Below, piece after piece: positions 1-8,075 of a stretch of DNA of 64,000 nucleotides. Source of the DNA: Flavonifractor hominis (GTDB taxonomy: Bacteria > Bacillota > Clostridia > Oscillospirales > Oscillospiraceae); contig NZ_JBBMFT010000002.1 in NCBI RefSeq assembly GCF_040095835.1, forward strand, positions 248,001 to 312,000, in the 5' to 3' direction. The position numbers and the translations under genes were made by a program. The notes under the pieces are model-generated. The model worked only from the letters and a program-made list of their open reading frames with translations, was not told the origin of the DNA and made no database searches. Numbering within the stretch: position 1 is the first letter of the stretch; each line of letters begins with the position of its first letter.

Positions 1-863
1 CCCTGCGGGTAGGTGAGCTGGGCCTGGTCCACCGGCATGAGCTCTCCGGTGCCCTCCACGGCCTGTTCCGGGTCCGCTGCTTTACCCAGGACGATGCCCA
101 CATCTTCATGACCCAGGCGCAGCTGAAGGACGAGATCAAGAATGTGGTCAAGCTGTTTGACGAGGTCTACTCGGTCTTCGGTCTGCCCTACCAGATTGAG
201 CTGTCCACCATGCCCGAGGACCACATCGGCACCGTGGAGCAGTGGGAGCACAACCAGGACATCCTGAAAGAGGCCATCACCGAGATGGGCAAAGAGTTTG
301 TGATCAACGAGGGCGACGGCGCCTTCTATGGTCCCAAGCTGGACTTCCACCTGGCCGACTCCCTGGGCCGTACCTGGCAGTGCGGTACCGTCCAGCTGGA
401 CTCCCAGCTGCCTGAGCGGTTTGAGCTGGAGTACACCGGCGAGGACGGCCAGAAGCACCGGCCCGTCATGCTCCACCGGGTGGTTCTGGGCTCCATCGAG
501 CGCTTCATCGGCGTCATCACCGAGCACTTTGCCGGTGCCTTCCCCACCTGGCTGGCTCCCGTGCAGGTAAAGGTACTGCCCATTACCGACCGTGCCGCCG
601 ACTATGCCAATCAGGTTGCCGCCAAGCTGGACGCGCTGGGTTACCGCGTAGAGACCGACCACCGCAACGAGAAGATCGGCAAGAAGATCCGGGACACTCA
701 GCTGGAGAAGGTCCCCTATATGCTGGTTGTGGGTGACAAGGAGGCCGAGAGCGGCGACGTGGCCGTGCGCAACCGCCACGGCGAGCAGACCGTCATGAGC
801 TTTGACGCCTTTGTTGCCAAGCTGAAGGAAGAAGTGGACTCCAAGGCTCTGGAGCAGAACTGA
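1..863 (+). CDS. thrS: Threonyl-tRNA synthetase, 3' part (start outside window)
   Basis: Cytosolic class II synthetase that charges tRNA-Thr with threonine. The frame is open from base 3 and enters inside the catalytic core: the first residues contain the class II motif 2 region (HRHELSG, then GLFRVRCFTQDDAHIF), followed by the rest of the core and the C-terminal anticodon-binding domain (about the last 100 residues, from APVQVKVLPI to the end). About 286 residues are visible of a family length near 640, so the editing domain and N-terminus lie upstream of the window. It ends at TGA 861-863, followed 11 bp later by a strong intrinsic terminator, so it is the last gene of its transcript. Identification is firm; nothing looks unusual. 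Confidence 0.95.
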   Translation, partial: LRVGELGLVHRHELSGALHGLFRVRCFTQDDAHIFMTQAQLKDEIKNVVKLFDEVYSVFGLPYQIELSTMPEDHIGTVEQWEHNQDILKEAITEMGKEFVINEGDGAFYGPKLDFHLADSLGRTWQCGTVQLDSQLPERFELEYTGEDGQKHRPVMLHRVVLGSIERFIGVITEHFAGAFPTWLAPVQVKVLPITDRAADYANQVAAKLDALGYRVETDHRNEKIGKKIRDTQLEKVPYMLVVGDKEAESGDVAVRNRHGEQTVMSFDAFVAKLKEEVDSKALEQN

Positions 864-874
864 TCCTATCCAAG

Positions 875-906
875 AGGCCCCCGGCAAATGCCGGGGGCCT
901 CTTTTT
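875..906 (+). terminator. Intrinsic terminator of thrS
   Basis: Perfect 11-bp stem (AGGCCCCCGGC pairing with GCCGGGGGCCT, loop AAAT) followed by CTTTTT, 11 bp after the thrS stop. Confidence 0.93.
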
Positions 907-976
907 CCACCCGGATGCACCAAATATTTCCGTGCATCCAGGTGTATTTTTATGCATATATTACCCCCTTTCTCCC

Positions 977-1034
977 TTGACTTTTTACCTGTATCATGAA
1001 ATAATATTCACATAAATTGCCGATATAGTGAATA
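977..1034 (+). promoter_or_regulatory. Promoter with downstream inverted repeat for the C69 peptidase gene
   Basis: TTGACT (977-982) and AATAAT (1000-1005) with a 17-bp spacer fit a sigma-A promoter. From the last base of the -10 box a 7-bp inverted repeat begins: TATTCAC (1005-1011) and GTGAATA (1028-1034), centre spacing 16 bp. It covers the expected start of transcription and is placed like a repressor operator. No regulator gene sits nearby to name the binder. Confidence 0.6.
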
Positions 1035-1094
1035 TAAATTCGCTTTCAACTGTCGGCTTCCAAGGACGATACACCGGAAGAGAGGGAACAGAGT

Positions 1095-2795
1095 ATGAAA
1101 CAGGCAGCAAAAGTATTGACCACCGCTCTGGCCGCCGCCGTGGCCCTGAGCAACGTAAGCGCTATGGCCTGCACCGGCCTTTATGTGGGCAAGCAGGCCA
1201 GTGCCGACGGCACCACCATCATCGCCCGCAGTGAAGACATCAGTCCTTCCGACTATGAGAAGCTCCACCTGGTGGTCCCCCATGTGGACAATCAGCCCGG
1301 CCGGGTACTGGAAGACATCAACGGCTTCCAGATGCCTCTGCCCGCCACCACCTATCAGTACACCATGATGAGTGACTACGCCGACGCAGGAGACGGGATC
1401 TATCCTGCCGTGTGCAGCAATGAGATGGGGGTGTCCGTCACCGGCACCGTGTCCGCCTCCCCCTGTGAACAGTGGGAAGAGGCCGACCCCTATGTGGACG
1501 ACGGCCTGCGGGAGGCTGTGCTTCCTGCCGCCGTGGCCTGCTGCTCCGCCACCGCCCGGGAGGGCGTGGAAAACCTGCTGGAGCTGGTGGATACCTATGG
1601 CTCAGCCGAGGGCAACATCGTCATGATCGCCGACCAGGAGGAGGCCTGGATCGTGGAGATCTACGGTGGGCACCAGTATGCCGCTATGAAAATGCCCGAG
1701 GACGCCGTAGCCGTGTTCGGCAACCAGTTTATGATCGGCTGCGTGGACCCGGAGGACACGGAGAACTACATCTTCTCTGACGGGCTTTTTACCACCATCG
1801 ACACACTGGGTCTGGCCGTGATGGAGGATGGTCAGTATAACCTGGCCAAGTCGGTCACAGATGGCAGCCGCAGTGACAGCTCCAACATGCGCACCTGGAT
1901 CGGCCACAAGGTGCTGGCCCCCTCCAGTGTGGGGGACTACAACACCGACACCTTCTATGAGCTGTTTTATACCCCCGATGAAAAGGTAACTCTGGACGAT
2001 GTAATGGCCATCTACCGCAACCGGTACGAGGGTACCGAATATGACGCCGACCAGGAGGGCAATGAAGGTGTGCGGGCCATCGCCGTCTCCACCACTCCGG
2101 AGACCCACATTATCCAGATCCACGACGATTACCCCACCCAGAGCGCAGCGGTGACCTGGCTGGCCGCCGGCGGCGCGGAGCACTCGGTGTTCCTGCCCGA
2201 ATTCAGCGGCATCACCGATACCGCCGACGCCTGGAAGACCGACAGCGCCACCTATGTGGAAAACAGCGTCTACTGGGCGTTTAAGAAGATCTGCGGCCTG
2301 GCAGACACCGACCGCACTCTGTACAGCCAGGGGGTGGAGGACTACTGGACGCTTCAGGAGGCCATGATGCAGGCCGAGATGGAGGCTGCCGGGGAGACCG
2401 TCAAGGCCCTCTACGCCCAGGATGAGGCCCAGGGCGACGCCTATGTCACCGCCCTTGCCCAGCAGATGGTAGAGGAGCAGATGGCCAACGCCGACCATCT
2501 GTATGCCGAGCTGCTCACCACCGTGACCCACAACAGCGGCCTGAGCAGCGGTAAGACCCCCACCACCTTTGAGGCCACCACCGCCCTGCGGGCGGCCGCC
2601 GAGTTCAAGGGCTACACCGTAACCTGGGACGCCGCCACCGGCGGCATTACCCTCACCAAGGGTACGGATACCCTCTCCCTCCAGCCCGGCAACAGTTCCG
2701 CCGTGAAAAACGGCACCGAGCTGACACTTGCTTCCGCTCCTTACACCGTGGACGGCGTGACTTATGTGCCCATGAGCTTTATCCAGAGCCTGTAA
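1095..2795 (+). CDS. Secreted C69 (PepD/U34) family dipeptidase with C-terminal stalk domain
   Basis: A 566-aa exported N-terminal-nucleophile peptidase. The first 25 residues are a signal/propeptide (MKQAAKVL... ending SAMA) and the next residues are CTGLYVGKQASADGTTIIAR, matching the C69 pattern in which the freed Cys (here C26) is the nucleophile. The peptidase domain runs to about residue 460. The last 80 or so residues (ending YTVDGVTYVPMSFIQSL) look like the copper-amine-oxidase-N-type repeat found in Firmicutes surface proteins. Family members cleave dipeptides, some of them D-amino-acid or peptidoglycan derived. The start is the ATG after GAGAGGGAACAGAGT. It is a single-gene transcript between its own promoter and terminator. 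The substrate is not predictable from sequence. Confidence 0.88.
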   Translation: MKQAAKVLTTALAAAVALSNVSAMACTGLYVGKQASADGTTIIARSEDISPSDYEKLHLVVPHVDNQPGRVLEDINGFQMPLPATTYQYTMMSDYADAGDGIYPAVCSNEMGVSVTGTVSASPCEQWEEADPYVDDGLREAVLPAAVACCSATAREGVENLLELVDTYGSAEGNIVMIADQEEAWIVEIYGGHQYAAMKMPEDAVAVFGNQFMIGCVDPEDTENYIFSDGLFTTIDTLGLAVMEDGQYNLAKSVTDGSRSDSSNMRTWIGHKVLAPSSVGDYNTDTFYELFYTPDEKVTLDDVMAIYRNRYEGTEYDADQEGNEGVRAIAVSTTPETHIIQIHDDYPTQSAAVTWLAAGGAEHSVFLPEFSGITDTADAWKTDSATYVENSVYWAFKKICGLADTDRTLYSQGVEDYWTLQEAMMQAEMEAAGETVKALYAQDEAQGDAYVTALAQQMVEEQMANADHLYAELLTTVTHNSGLSSGKTPTTFEATTALRAAAEFKGYTVTWDAATGGITLTKGTDTLSLQPGNSSAVKNGTELTLASAPYTVDGVTYVPMSFIQSL

Positions 2796-2810
2796 CCGGA
2801 ACGTTCCAGT

Positions 2811-2843
2811 GCCCTCCCGCAGCCGCCGGGAGGGCGCTTTTTT
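2811..2843 (+). terminator. Intrinsic terminator after the C69 peptidase gene
   Basis: Stem GCCCTCCCG / CGGGAGGGC with a short loop, then GCTTTTTTG, 15 bp after the stop codon. Confidence 0.9.
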
Positions 2844-2861
2844 GCCCATTCGCGCCAGGGG

Positions 2862-2890
2862 TGGACTTTCCCTGACGGCCATGCTAGAAT
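2862..2890 (+). promoter_or_regulatory. Sigma-A promoter of the LysO-like exporter gene
   Basis: TGGACT (2862-2867), 17-bp spacer, TAGAAT (2885-2890), 34 bp upstream of the ATG. Confidence 0.6.
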
Positions 2891-2924
2891 AGGACCCGGA
2901 CTCCAATCAATCTGCAAAGGATGG

Positions 2925-3905
2925 ATGGGTATGAATACCACCCTCAGCACACTGAGCAGTCTGGCAATCTACATCGCCCTTGTGGTCGTAGGGGCCATCA
3001 TCGGCTCCCGCCGGCAGGTGCGCAGCCGCCCTCTGGTCTGGCTGGGCAAACTGCAATTTGTAGCACTGATGATCCTTATTGTCACCCTGGGCGTCAATCT
3101 GGGTGCTAACGATGAGGTCATCGCTTCCCTGGGGCAGATCGGCCTGGCCGCCCTGGTGATCACCCTGTTTGCCATGGCCGGCTCTCTGCTGTTTCTCACC
3201 CTGCTGCGGCGCTTTGTGCTCCGGCTGGATCATGTGGGCCTCCCCCGGGGCAGCGCCCAGACCGGACAGGAAGAAAAGCATTCGGCCGGAAAGGCTGACA
3301 ACGCTCTCACCAAATGGATCGTCATCGCTGTGGTACTGGGCATGCTGGCCGGCCGGTTCGTCCTGCCCCCGGCCGTCACGGTCCACTGCGGCTCAGTCAT
3401 CACCTTTGGACTGTATCTGCTGTTGTTCTTGGTTGGCATGGATATGGGCCGGCAGGGTACCTTCCTCAGCGATGTGAAGGCCGCCGGCTTCCAGGTGCTG
3501 CTGGTTCCGGTGGCGGTGGGCGCGGGCTCGCTGGCCTTCGCGGCCCTGGCCGGGCTGCTGCTCCCCCTGGGCGTCAAGGACTCTATGGCTGCGGCCGCCG
3601 GGCTGGGCTGGTACTCCCTGGCCCCCACCCTGCTGGCTCCCTATTCCCTGTCGGTCTCCGCCGTCTCCTTCCTGTCCAACGTGATGCGGGAGATCTTCGC
3701 TATCGTCTCCATCCCCTTTGTGGCCAAATATGTGGGGTATGTGGAGTGCGCCTCCCTGCCCGGCGCGGCCGCCATGGATACGGTGCTTCCCGTGGTGGTG
3801 GGCGCCACTCATGAGCGCATTACCATCTACTCCTTTACCTCCGGTGTGGTCCTCTCCCTGGCGGTACCGCTGCTGGTACCGGCCATCGTGGCCCTGCCGT
3901 TCTGA
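2925..3905 (+). CDS. lysO: LysO-family (DUF340) lysine exporter
   Basis: A 326-aa integral membrane protein with about eight hydrophobic helices and the typical DUF340 layout: an N-terminal block of three or four helices (IALVVVGAIIGSRRQVRSRP, FVALMILIVTLGVNLGAN), a hydrophilic loop near residues 105-125, then a C-terminal half (WIVIAVVLGMLAGRF, LYLLLFLVGMDMGRQG, AAAAGLGWYSLAPTLLAPYS). These motifs match E. coli LysO/YbjE, which exports L-lysine and toxic analogues. The ATG at 2925 sits 4 bp after AAAGG; an ATG at 2931 is also possible and would remove two residues. The downstream CYTH gene follows after 14 bp, so the two are probably co-transcribed. The substrate is inferred from the family. 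Confidence 0.82.
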   Translation: MGMNTTLSTLSSLAIYIALVVVGAIIGSRRQVRSRPLVWLGKLQFVALMILIVTLGVNLGANDEVIASLGQIGLAALVITLFAMAGSLLFLTLLRRFVLRLDHVGLPRGSAQTGQEEKHSAGKADNALTKWIVIAVVLGMLAGRFVLPPAVTVHCGSVITFGLYLLLFLVGMDMGRQGTFLSDVKAAGFQVLLVPVAVGAGSLAFAALAGLLLPLGVKDSMAAAAGLGWYSLAPTLLAPYSLSVSAVSFLSNVMREIFAIVSIPFVAKYVGYVECASLPGAAAMDTVLPVVVGATHERITIYSFTSGVVLSLAVPLLVPAIVALPF

Positions 3906-3919
3906 GGGAGGTGAGCGCG

Positions 3920-4405
3920 ATGGAGATCGAACGCCGCTGGCTGGTGGAGGGCTGGCCTCAGCAAGAGGCTGCCTCCACCCTGGAGATGGAACAGGGCTAT
4001 TTCTGCACCCGTCCCGCCGTACGCATCCGCCGGGAGGCCGTACAGGGCGGCACCACCGCCTATGTGCTCTGCTTCAAGGGCAAGGGAGGCCTGAGCCGGG
4101 AGGAGATCGAGCTGCCGCTGAGCCCCGACCACTATACCCGGCTGAAGGCCATGCTGGACAGGCCCATAATTGAAAAGCAGCAGCGCCGCTATGCCCTGCC
4201 CGGCGGATACACGCTGGAGGTCAATTCGGTGGACCCCGCTCTGGAAAGCGGCTTCTTCTACGCCGAGGTGGAATTTCCGGACGAGGCCTCGGCCCTGGCC
4301 TGGGCACCACCGGCGGAATTGGCCGGCTATCTCTGCCATGAGGTCACCGGACAAAGCGGCGAGAGCATGGCTGCCTACTGGGAGCGTACCCGTCTGGCAA
4401 ACTAA
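3920..4405 (+). CDS. CYTH-domain protein (triphosphate tunnel metalloenzyme)
   Basis: A 161-aa soluble protein that opens with MEIERRW, the acidic-basic signature of the CYTH superfamily (ExExK/R), and alternates charged beta strands as in the tunnel fold (VRIRREA, YVLCFKGKG, REEIELPL, EVEFPD). Relatives hydrolyse inorganic triphosphate or thiamine triphosphate, or act as adenylate cyclases; no choice can be made here. An open frame reaches back to a GTG at 3911, but GGGAGGTGA (3906-3914) is a Shine-Dalgarno site placed correctly for the ATG at 3920, so that start is used. It follows the exporter gene directly and ends at a bidirectional terminator. Confidence 0.8.
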   Translation: MEIERRWLVEGWPQQEAASTLEMEQGYFCTRPAVRIRREAVQGGTTAYVLCFKGKGGLSREEIELPLSPDHYTRLKAMLDRPIIEKQQRRYALPGGYTLEVNSVDPALESGFFYAEVEFPDEASALAWAPPAELAGYLCHEVTGQSGESMAAYWERTRLAN

Positions 4406-4450
4406 AAAAGAGTCCCGCGGCAGATAGCCGCGGGACTCTTTTTTCTTTTT
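4404..4450. terminator. Bidirectional terminator between convergent genes
   Basis: Perfect stem AAAAAAGAGTCCCGCGGC / GCCGCGGGACTCTTTTTT (4404-4421 and 4427-4444) with A-tract and T-tract on opposite sides, between the CYTH gene (+) and the amidohydrolase gene (-). Confidence 0.92.
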
Positions 4451-5555
4451 AAATCAGCTGCTGGAAGAGCGCACAGGCCTTTTCCAGCAATGCGTCCGGA
4501 AAGTCAAAATCCGCACTGTGCAGGGGCGGATGCTCCTCCCCATCGCCCAGCAGGAACAGGGCGCCCTCCGCCTGCCGCAGATACCAGCCGAAATCCTCCG
4601 AGGCCCGCATGGGCTCTGCCATCTCGATCACCGGCATCCCCAGTGCCCGGGCCGCTTGCCGGACCTTTTCCGCCCCGGCGGGGTGGTTGGCCGTCTCGGG
4701 AAACACGTCCTGCTGCTCCAGTGTCAAAGTCAGGCCGTCCTCCCGGGCCGCCTGGCGGGCCAACTCCGTCAGCGCCCGCTCCAGCTCATCCAGCTCCTGC
4801 TGGTACTGGGCCCGCAGGGTGAGCAGCAGCGCCCCCCGATAGGCCGAGATTCCGAAGGCGGGTTCCCCCACGTCGATCTGGACCACGGTGGCCATCACCA
4901 ATCCCCGGTGGTCCTCCCGGCGGGTAAGCTCCGGCAGGGCGGCCACCACCCGGGCCACCGCCTGGGCCGGATTGCGGCCCAGTTCCGGTGTGCTGGCATG
5001 GGTAGGTGTTCCCTCAAAACGGAGGGTCAGACCCTTGGAAGCGCAATTCATGGTCCCCTCCCGCAGGGCCACGGCCCCCAGAGGATACCCGGGCATATTG
5101 TGGAAGGCGTAGACCTCCCCGATCCCCTCTTCCCGCAGCAGGGCGGCACAGGCCTCGCCTCCGCCGCCCACCTCCTCGGCGGGCTGGAACACAAGATATA
5201 CATCCCGGTCCGCCCCGGTCTCCTCCAAGGTCAGCCCCAGCAGGGCCAACGCCGCGCTGTGGCCATCGTGGCCGCACTTGTGAGCCACGCCGGGACACTG
5301 GGAACGGTAGGGCAGCGGTGTGGTTTCCTCCATGGGCAGGGCATCAAAGTCGGCCCGGAAGGCCACCTTTCCCGGCCCCCTGCCACGGCACAAAGCATAG
5401 AACCAGCTGCCCCGGTCCACCAGCTCCAGGTGGGTATGCTCCCTCAGAACGTCCATCAGGTGTGCCTTGGTCCACACCTCCTGCCCGGACAGCTCCGGGT
5501 GGGCGTGCAGAGCATGGCGCAGCTCCTGGGCAAGACTCCGTGTCTTTGCGTTCAC
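4449..5555 (-). CDS. M20-family amidohydrolase (N-acyl-amino-acid/peptide hydrolase)
   Basis: A 368-aa cytosolic metallohydrolase of the HipO/AmhX-like M20D group. The metal site is visible as HKCGHDGH, with FRADFDALPMEE before it and QPAEEVGGG and AFHNMPGYPLGAVALREG after it; the dimerisation (lid) domain lies near residues 180-290. Such enzymes release amino acids from N-acyl or gamma-linked conjugates; the exact substrate is unknown. The start is a GTG at 5555 (VNAKTRSLAQELRHALH) preceded by AAGGGGAAGGA. That GTG overlaps the TGA of the upstream CorC-like gene in GTGA, so translation is probably coupled. An open frame extends further upstream, but it only shadows the neighbouring gene. Confidence 0.88.
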   Translation of the reverse strand: MNAKTRSLAQELRHALHAHPELSGQEVWTKAHLMDVLREHTHLELVDRGSWFYALCRGRGPGKVAFRADFDALPMEETTPLPYRSQCPGVAHKCGHDGHSAALALLGLTLEETGADRDVYLVFQPAEEVGGGGEACAALLREEGIGEVYAFHNMPGYPLGAVALREGTMNCASKGLTLRFEGTPTHASTPELGRNPAQAVARVVAALPELTRREDHRGLVMATVVQIDVGEPAFGISAYRGALLLTLRAQYQQELDELERALTELARQAAREDGLTLTLEQQDVFPETANHPAGAEKVRQAARALGMPVIEMAEPMRASEDFGWYLRQAEGALFLLGDGEEHPPLHSADFDFPDALLEKACALFQQLI

Positions 5556-6823
5556 TGGTCCTTCCCCTTTTCCTCTTCTTCCGATGCAAGTACGACCACC
5601 CGGATTTCCAGCACTCGGCGGTGATCCACTTTGGTAACCGTCACATCCAGACCGTCCGCCACAAAGTGGTCGCCCTCCTCTGGCACCCGGCCGATCTGTT
5701 CCATGACCCAACCGGAGATTGTGTTTGCGTCGCACTCCCCCTTGATGGAAAACAGGTCAAACAGGTCGGTAAGGTCAGCGGAGCAGGAAATGAGGTAACT
5801 GCCGTCCTCCTGCTTTTTAAATTCCTCGATGACTTCGTCGTGTTCGTCCCAGATCTCCCCTACCAGTTCCTCCACGATGTCCTCCAGGGTCACCAGGCCC
5901 TCGGTGCCGCCGTACTCATCCACCACGATAACCATATGTGCTTTCTCCTTCTGGAGGATGCGCAGCAGTTCAGAGATTTTGGTGTTGCCTGTGGTGTAAA
6001 GCATGGGACCCATGATCGTCTTTACATCATCGATTCCACGGTAACGCGCGGCGTGGAAATCCTTTTCATGAATCACACCTACGATATCGTCGATGTCCTC
6101 ATGGTAAACCGGAAGGCGGGAATAACCGCTCTCGGCAAAGGCCTGGGCGATCTCGTCCATGGAGTCAATATCCTCCACCGCCACAATGTCAACCCGAGGG
6201 GTAAGAATTTCATCCACCTCCAGGTCATTAAACTCGATGGCCGAGCGGATGAGCTTGCTCTCATGCTGATCCAGGCCGCCTTCGCTCTCCGCCTGGTCCA
6301 CCAGGGTCACCAGCTCCTCCTCAGTGATCCCACTGTCATCCGACTTGCGGATCACCTTGGACAGCAGTTTCTTCCACTGACTGAACAAGAAGTTCAGCGG
6401 AGTGAGAATGGTTCGGAAGAGCCCCAGCAGCGGCGCAGAAAACATGGCAAAGCGCTCGGGAGACTCCTTGGCCAGACTTTTGGGGGAGACCTCGCCGAAG
6501 ATCAGGATCACAATGGTCAGCACGGTGGCAGACACTGTGGGGCCCCGTACGTCATCAATCAGGCGGATAAAAAGCACCGCGCCAATGGTAGTCGCCACAT
6601 TGTTGACTATATTGTTGCCAATGAGCAGTGTGGACAACAGCTTATCGTAATCTTCCGACAGGGCAAGGGCCCGTGCAGCCCGCTGGTCTCCGTTGTCCGC
6701 CCAGCTTTTCAGGCGGGCCCGGTTCAGAGACGTAAAGGCGGTTTCCGAGGCGGAAAAATATCCGGACATAACCACCAGGAAAATCAGGGCAACGATCATC
6801 GCAATACTGGCACTGTCTAACAT
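5552..6823 (-). CDS. CNNM/CorC-HlyC family membrane protein (DUF21-CBS-CBS-CorC_HlyC)
   Basis: A 423-aa inner-membrane protein. Order of domains: DUF21/CNNM membrane part with about four helices (residues 1-190; GYFSASETAFTSLNRARLK is a hallmark), a CBS pair (about 210-325; TPRVDIVAVEDIDSMDEI, VVDEYGGTEGLVTLEDIVEE) and a C-terminal CorC_HlyC domain (about 345-423). Relatives are Mg2+/Co2+ efflux or Mg2+ homeostasis proteins; the old label hemolysin is not supported by anything here. ATGs exist upstream, but only the ATG at 6823 (MLDSASIAMIV) has a Shine-Dalgarno site (GGAG five bases before it). The leader of about 170 nt is unusually long for this genome and looks structured. Confidence 0.88.
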   Translation of the reverse strand: MLDSASIAMIVALIFLVVMSGYFSASETAFTSLNRARLKSWADNGDQRAARALALSEDYDKLLSTLLIGNNIVNNVATTIGAVLFIRLIDDVRGPTVSATVLTIVILIFGEVSPKSLAKESPERFAMFSAPLLGLFRTILTPLNFLFSQWKKLLSKVIRKSDDSGITEEELVTLVDQAESEGGLDQHESKLIRSAIEFNDLEVDEILTPRVDIVAVEDIDSMDEIAQAFAESGYSRLPVYHEDIDDIVGVIHEKDFHAARYRGIDDVKTIMGPMLYTTGNTKISELLRILQKEKAHMVIVVDEYGGTEGLVTLEDIVEELVGEIWDEHDEVIEEFKKQEDGSYLISCSADLTDLFDLFSIKGECDANTISGWVMEQIGRVPEEGDHFVADGLDVTVTKVDHRRVLEIRVVVLASEEEEKGKDQ

Positions 6824-6995
6824 AAGAACTCCATCAACTCCACTCATATCATTCATTTTGTGTGTAAACGCGCAAAAGGACAACCCTATTCCCGTAAAAC
6901 CACGGCATAAGGCTGTCCCCAATGAATTCTATACTTTTTGCAACTAGGCGGAGGTTCGTCCACGAAGGTTCACCGTCTCCTCTTTCAGATGATTA
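6824..6995 (-). other. Long, structured 5' leader of the CorC-like gene
   Basis: Between the predicted transcription start (near 6995) and the ATG. Visible pairing: GGACAGCC with GGTTGTCC (one G-U pair) enclosing CCGT...ACGG, at about 6878-6920. I could not match it to the M-box, yybP-ykoY or NiCo riboswitch consensus from memory. Confidence 0.35.
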
Positions 6996-7000
6996 GGGAG

Positions 7001-7029
7001 AGTATATCACATATCCCTTCTCATTGCAA
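7001..7029 (-). promoter_or_regulatory. Sigma-A promoter of the CorC-like/amidohydrolase operon
   Basis: Reading the minus strand: TTGCAA (7029-7024), 17-bp spacer, TATACT (7006-7001). Confidence 0.65.
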
Positions 7030-7043
7030 GATGTTTCCCACAG

Positions 7044-7445
7044 TCACTCCTGTACATTGATATAGGTTGGAATATCGCTCTGCTTCTCAAATACGCGAAT
7101 CTCATCGTCCTGTGCAGAAAACACATAGAGCTGACCATCTGCCCATACGGCATACATTGGCCGCCCAGCAAAATTCATGCAGATCTGGACCCCGTCCTGT
7201 TGATACGTCCCCCGGTCCACTGTGCCAAAGGGCTTATATTGTGCGCAACCTCCATCCGACTCAAAGACCAAATAGGTCCCGTCTCCATTCAGGACAGTGC
7301 CGGTGACATAGGTGCCCACCACATGCAGCTGCGCTCTCTGCTCCAGCGTATGGATATGCACGGACTGGACGATGAGTCCGGTCAGCAAAGCTGCAAAAAG
7401 CCCGGCAATCGCCAGATAAACCGCCATTCTCCCTTTGAACGACAT
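7044..7445 (-). CDS. Small membrane-anchored protein of unknown function
   Basis: A 133-aa protein with one N-terminal transmembrane segment (AVYLAIAGLFAALLTGLIVQ, about residues 8-27) and a predicted extracytoplasmic beta-rich remainder (VVGTYVTGTVLNGDGTYLVF, CAQYKPFGTVDRGTY, MYAVWADGQLYVFSAQDD). It is not a family I recognise. GGAGG lies 7 bases before the ATG at 7445, which fixes the start and excludes an upstream ATG at 7466. It has its own promoter and looks like a single-gene unit. The pattern of short strands suggests a small extracytoplasmic beta domain, but no ligand can be named. Confidence 0.72.
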   Translation of the reverse strand: MSFKGRMAVYLAIAGLFAALLTGLIVQSVHIHTLEQRAQLHVVGTYVTGTVLNGDGTYLVFESDGGCAQYKPFGTVDRGTYQQDGVQICMNFAGRPMYAVWADGQLYVFSAQDDEIRVFEKQSDIPTYINVQE

Positions 7446-7492
7446 GGCATATCCTCCAATTCGCACACATCTCCGGCCCTTTTTATGCTCTC

Positions 7493-7521
7493 ATTCTATC
7501 TGACAAAGGGAAATGTGTCAA
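7493..7521 (-). promoter_or_regulatory. Sigma-A promoter of the small membrane protein gene
   Basis: Minus strand: TTGACA (7521-7516), 17-bp spacer, TAGAAT (7498-7493). Confidence 0.75.
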
Positions 7522-7533
7522 TCTGGGAAAGCA

Positions 7534-7574
7534 AAAGCGCGGATATTCCACCTTTTGTGGAATATCCGCGCTTT
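7534..7574 (-). terminator. Terminator of the ribosomal superoperon (after rplQ)
   Basis: 18-bp perfect stem (AAAGCGCGGATATTCCAC with its complement) followed on the minus strand by TTTTGCTTT, 14 bp after the rplQ stop. Confidence 0.92.
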
Positions 7575-7587
7575 CTTCTTTCCTTGC

Positions 7588-7929
7588 TTACACCAGCTGA
7601 ACGATGGCCATCTCGGCAGCATCGCCGCGGCGAGGCCCGATCTTCACGACACGGGTGTAGCCGCCGTTGCGCTCAGCGTACTTGGGGCCGATCTCATCGA
7701 AGAGCTTCTTGGCCACGTCCTCCTTGGTCAGGTAGGACAGCGCCTTACGGTAGTTGGCCAGGTTGGCGTTCTTCGCCAGAGTGATCATCTTCTCAGCCAG
7801 AGGAGCCACTTCCTTGGCGCGGGAGACGGTGGTCTTGATCTGGCCGTTCTCCAGCAGGTAGGTGGTCATGGCGCGCAGCATAGCCACACGCTGATCGGTG
7901 GGCTTGCCCAGTTTACGGTTATGGGACAT
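7588..7929 (-). CDS. rplQ: 50S ribosomal protein L17
   Basis: 113 aa, the normal short bacterial form. It opens SHNRKLGKPTDQRVAMLRAM and contains TTVSRAKEVAPLAEKMITLA, both strongly conserved in L17, which binds 23S rRNA near the exit of the peptide tunnel. It is the last gene of the superoperon, separated from rpoA by 146 bp that hold a large inverted-repeat structure, and is closed by a strong terminator. Confidence 0.97.
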   Translation of the reverse strand: MSHNRKLGKPTDQRVAMLRAMTTYLLENGQIKTTVSRAKEVAPLAEKMITLAKNANLANYRKALSYLTKEDVAKKLFDEIGPKYAERNGGYTRVVKIGPRRGDAAEMAIVQLV

Positions 7930-8075
7930 GTCAATCCACTCCTATCGGATGTTCGCCAAGGCGAACTCCATTCTTTGAAATTCGTCCGGAGGGTCTCCCC
8001 CCGGAAGAGCGCCCTTTCGGACCACAGGACCGGGAGGGGACGTTACATGCCCCCGGTCCGCTCTTCCCTCTGGCT
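7930..8075 (-). other. Structured rpoA-rplQ intergenic region
   Basis: Holds a long nested hairpin: outer arms GGAAGAGCG and CGCTCTTCC, inner arms GGACCGGG and CCCCGGTCC (about 8002-8069). A smaller one, GTTCGC-CAAG-GCGAAC (about 7954-7969), sits nearer the rplQ start. No U-tract follows the large hairpin, so it is not a classic terminator. Confidence 0.5.

Noticed and set aside
3911..3919. GTG start for the CYTH protein
   Set aside because: The GTG is part of the Shine-Dalgarno sequence GGGAGGTGA that serves the ATG at 3920.
5556..5735. N-terminal extension of the M20 amidohydrolase
   Set aside because: The extra 60 residues are a shadow of the CorC-like gene; the coupled GTG at 5555 with its ribosome-binding site fits family length.
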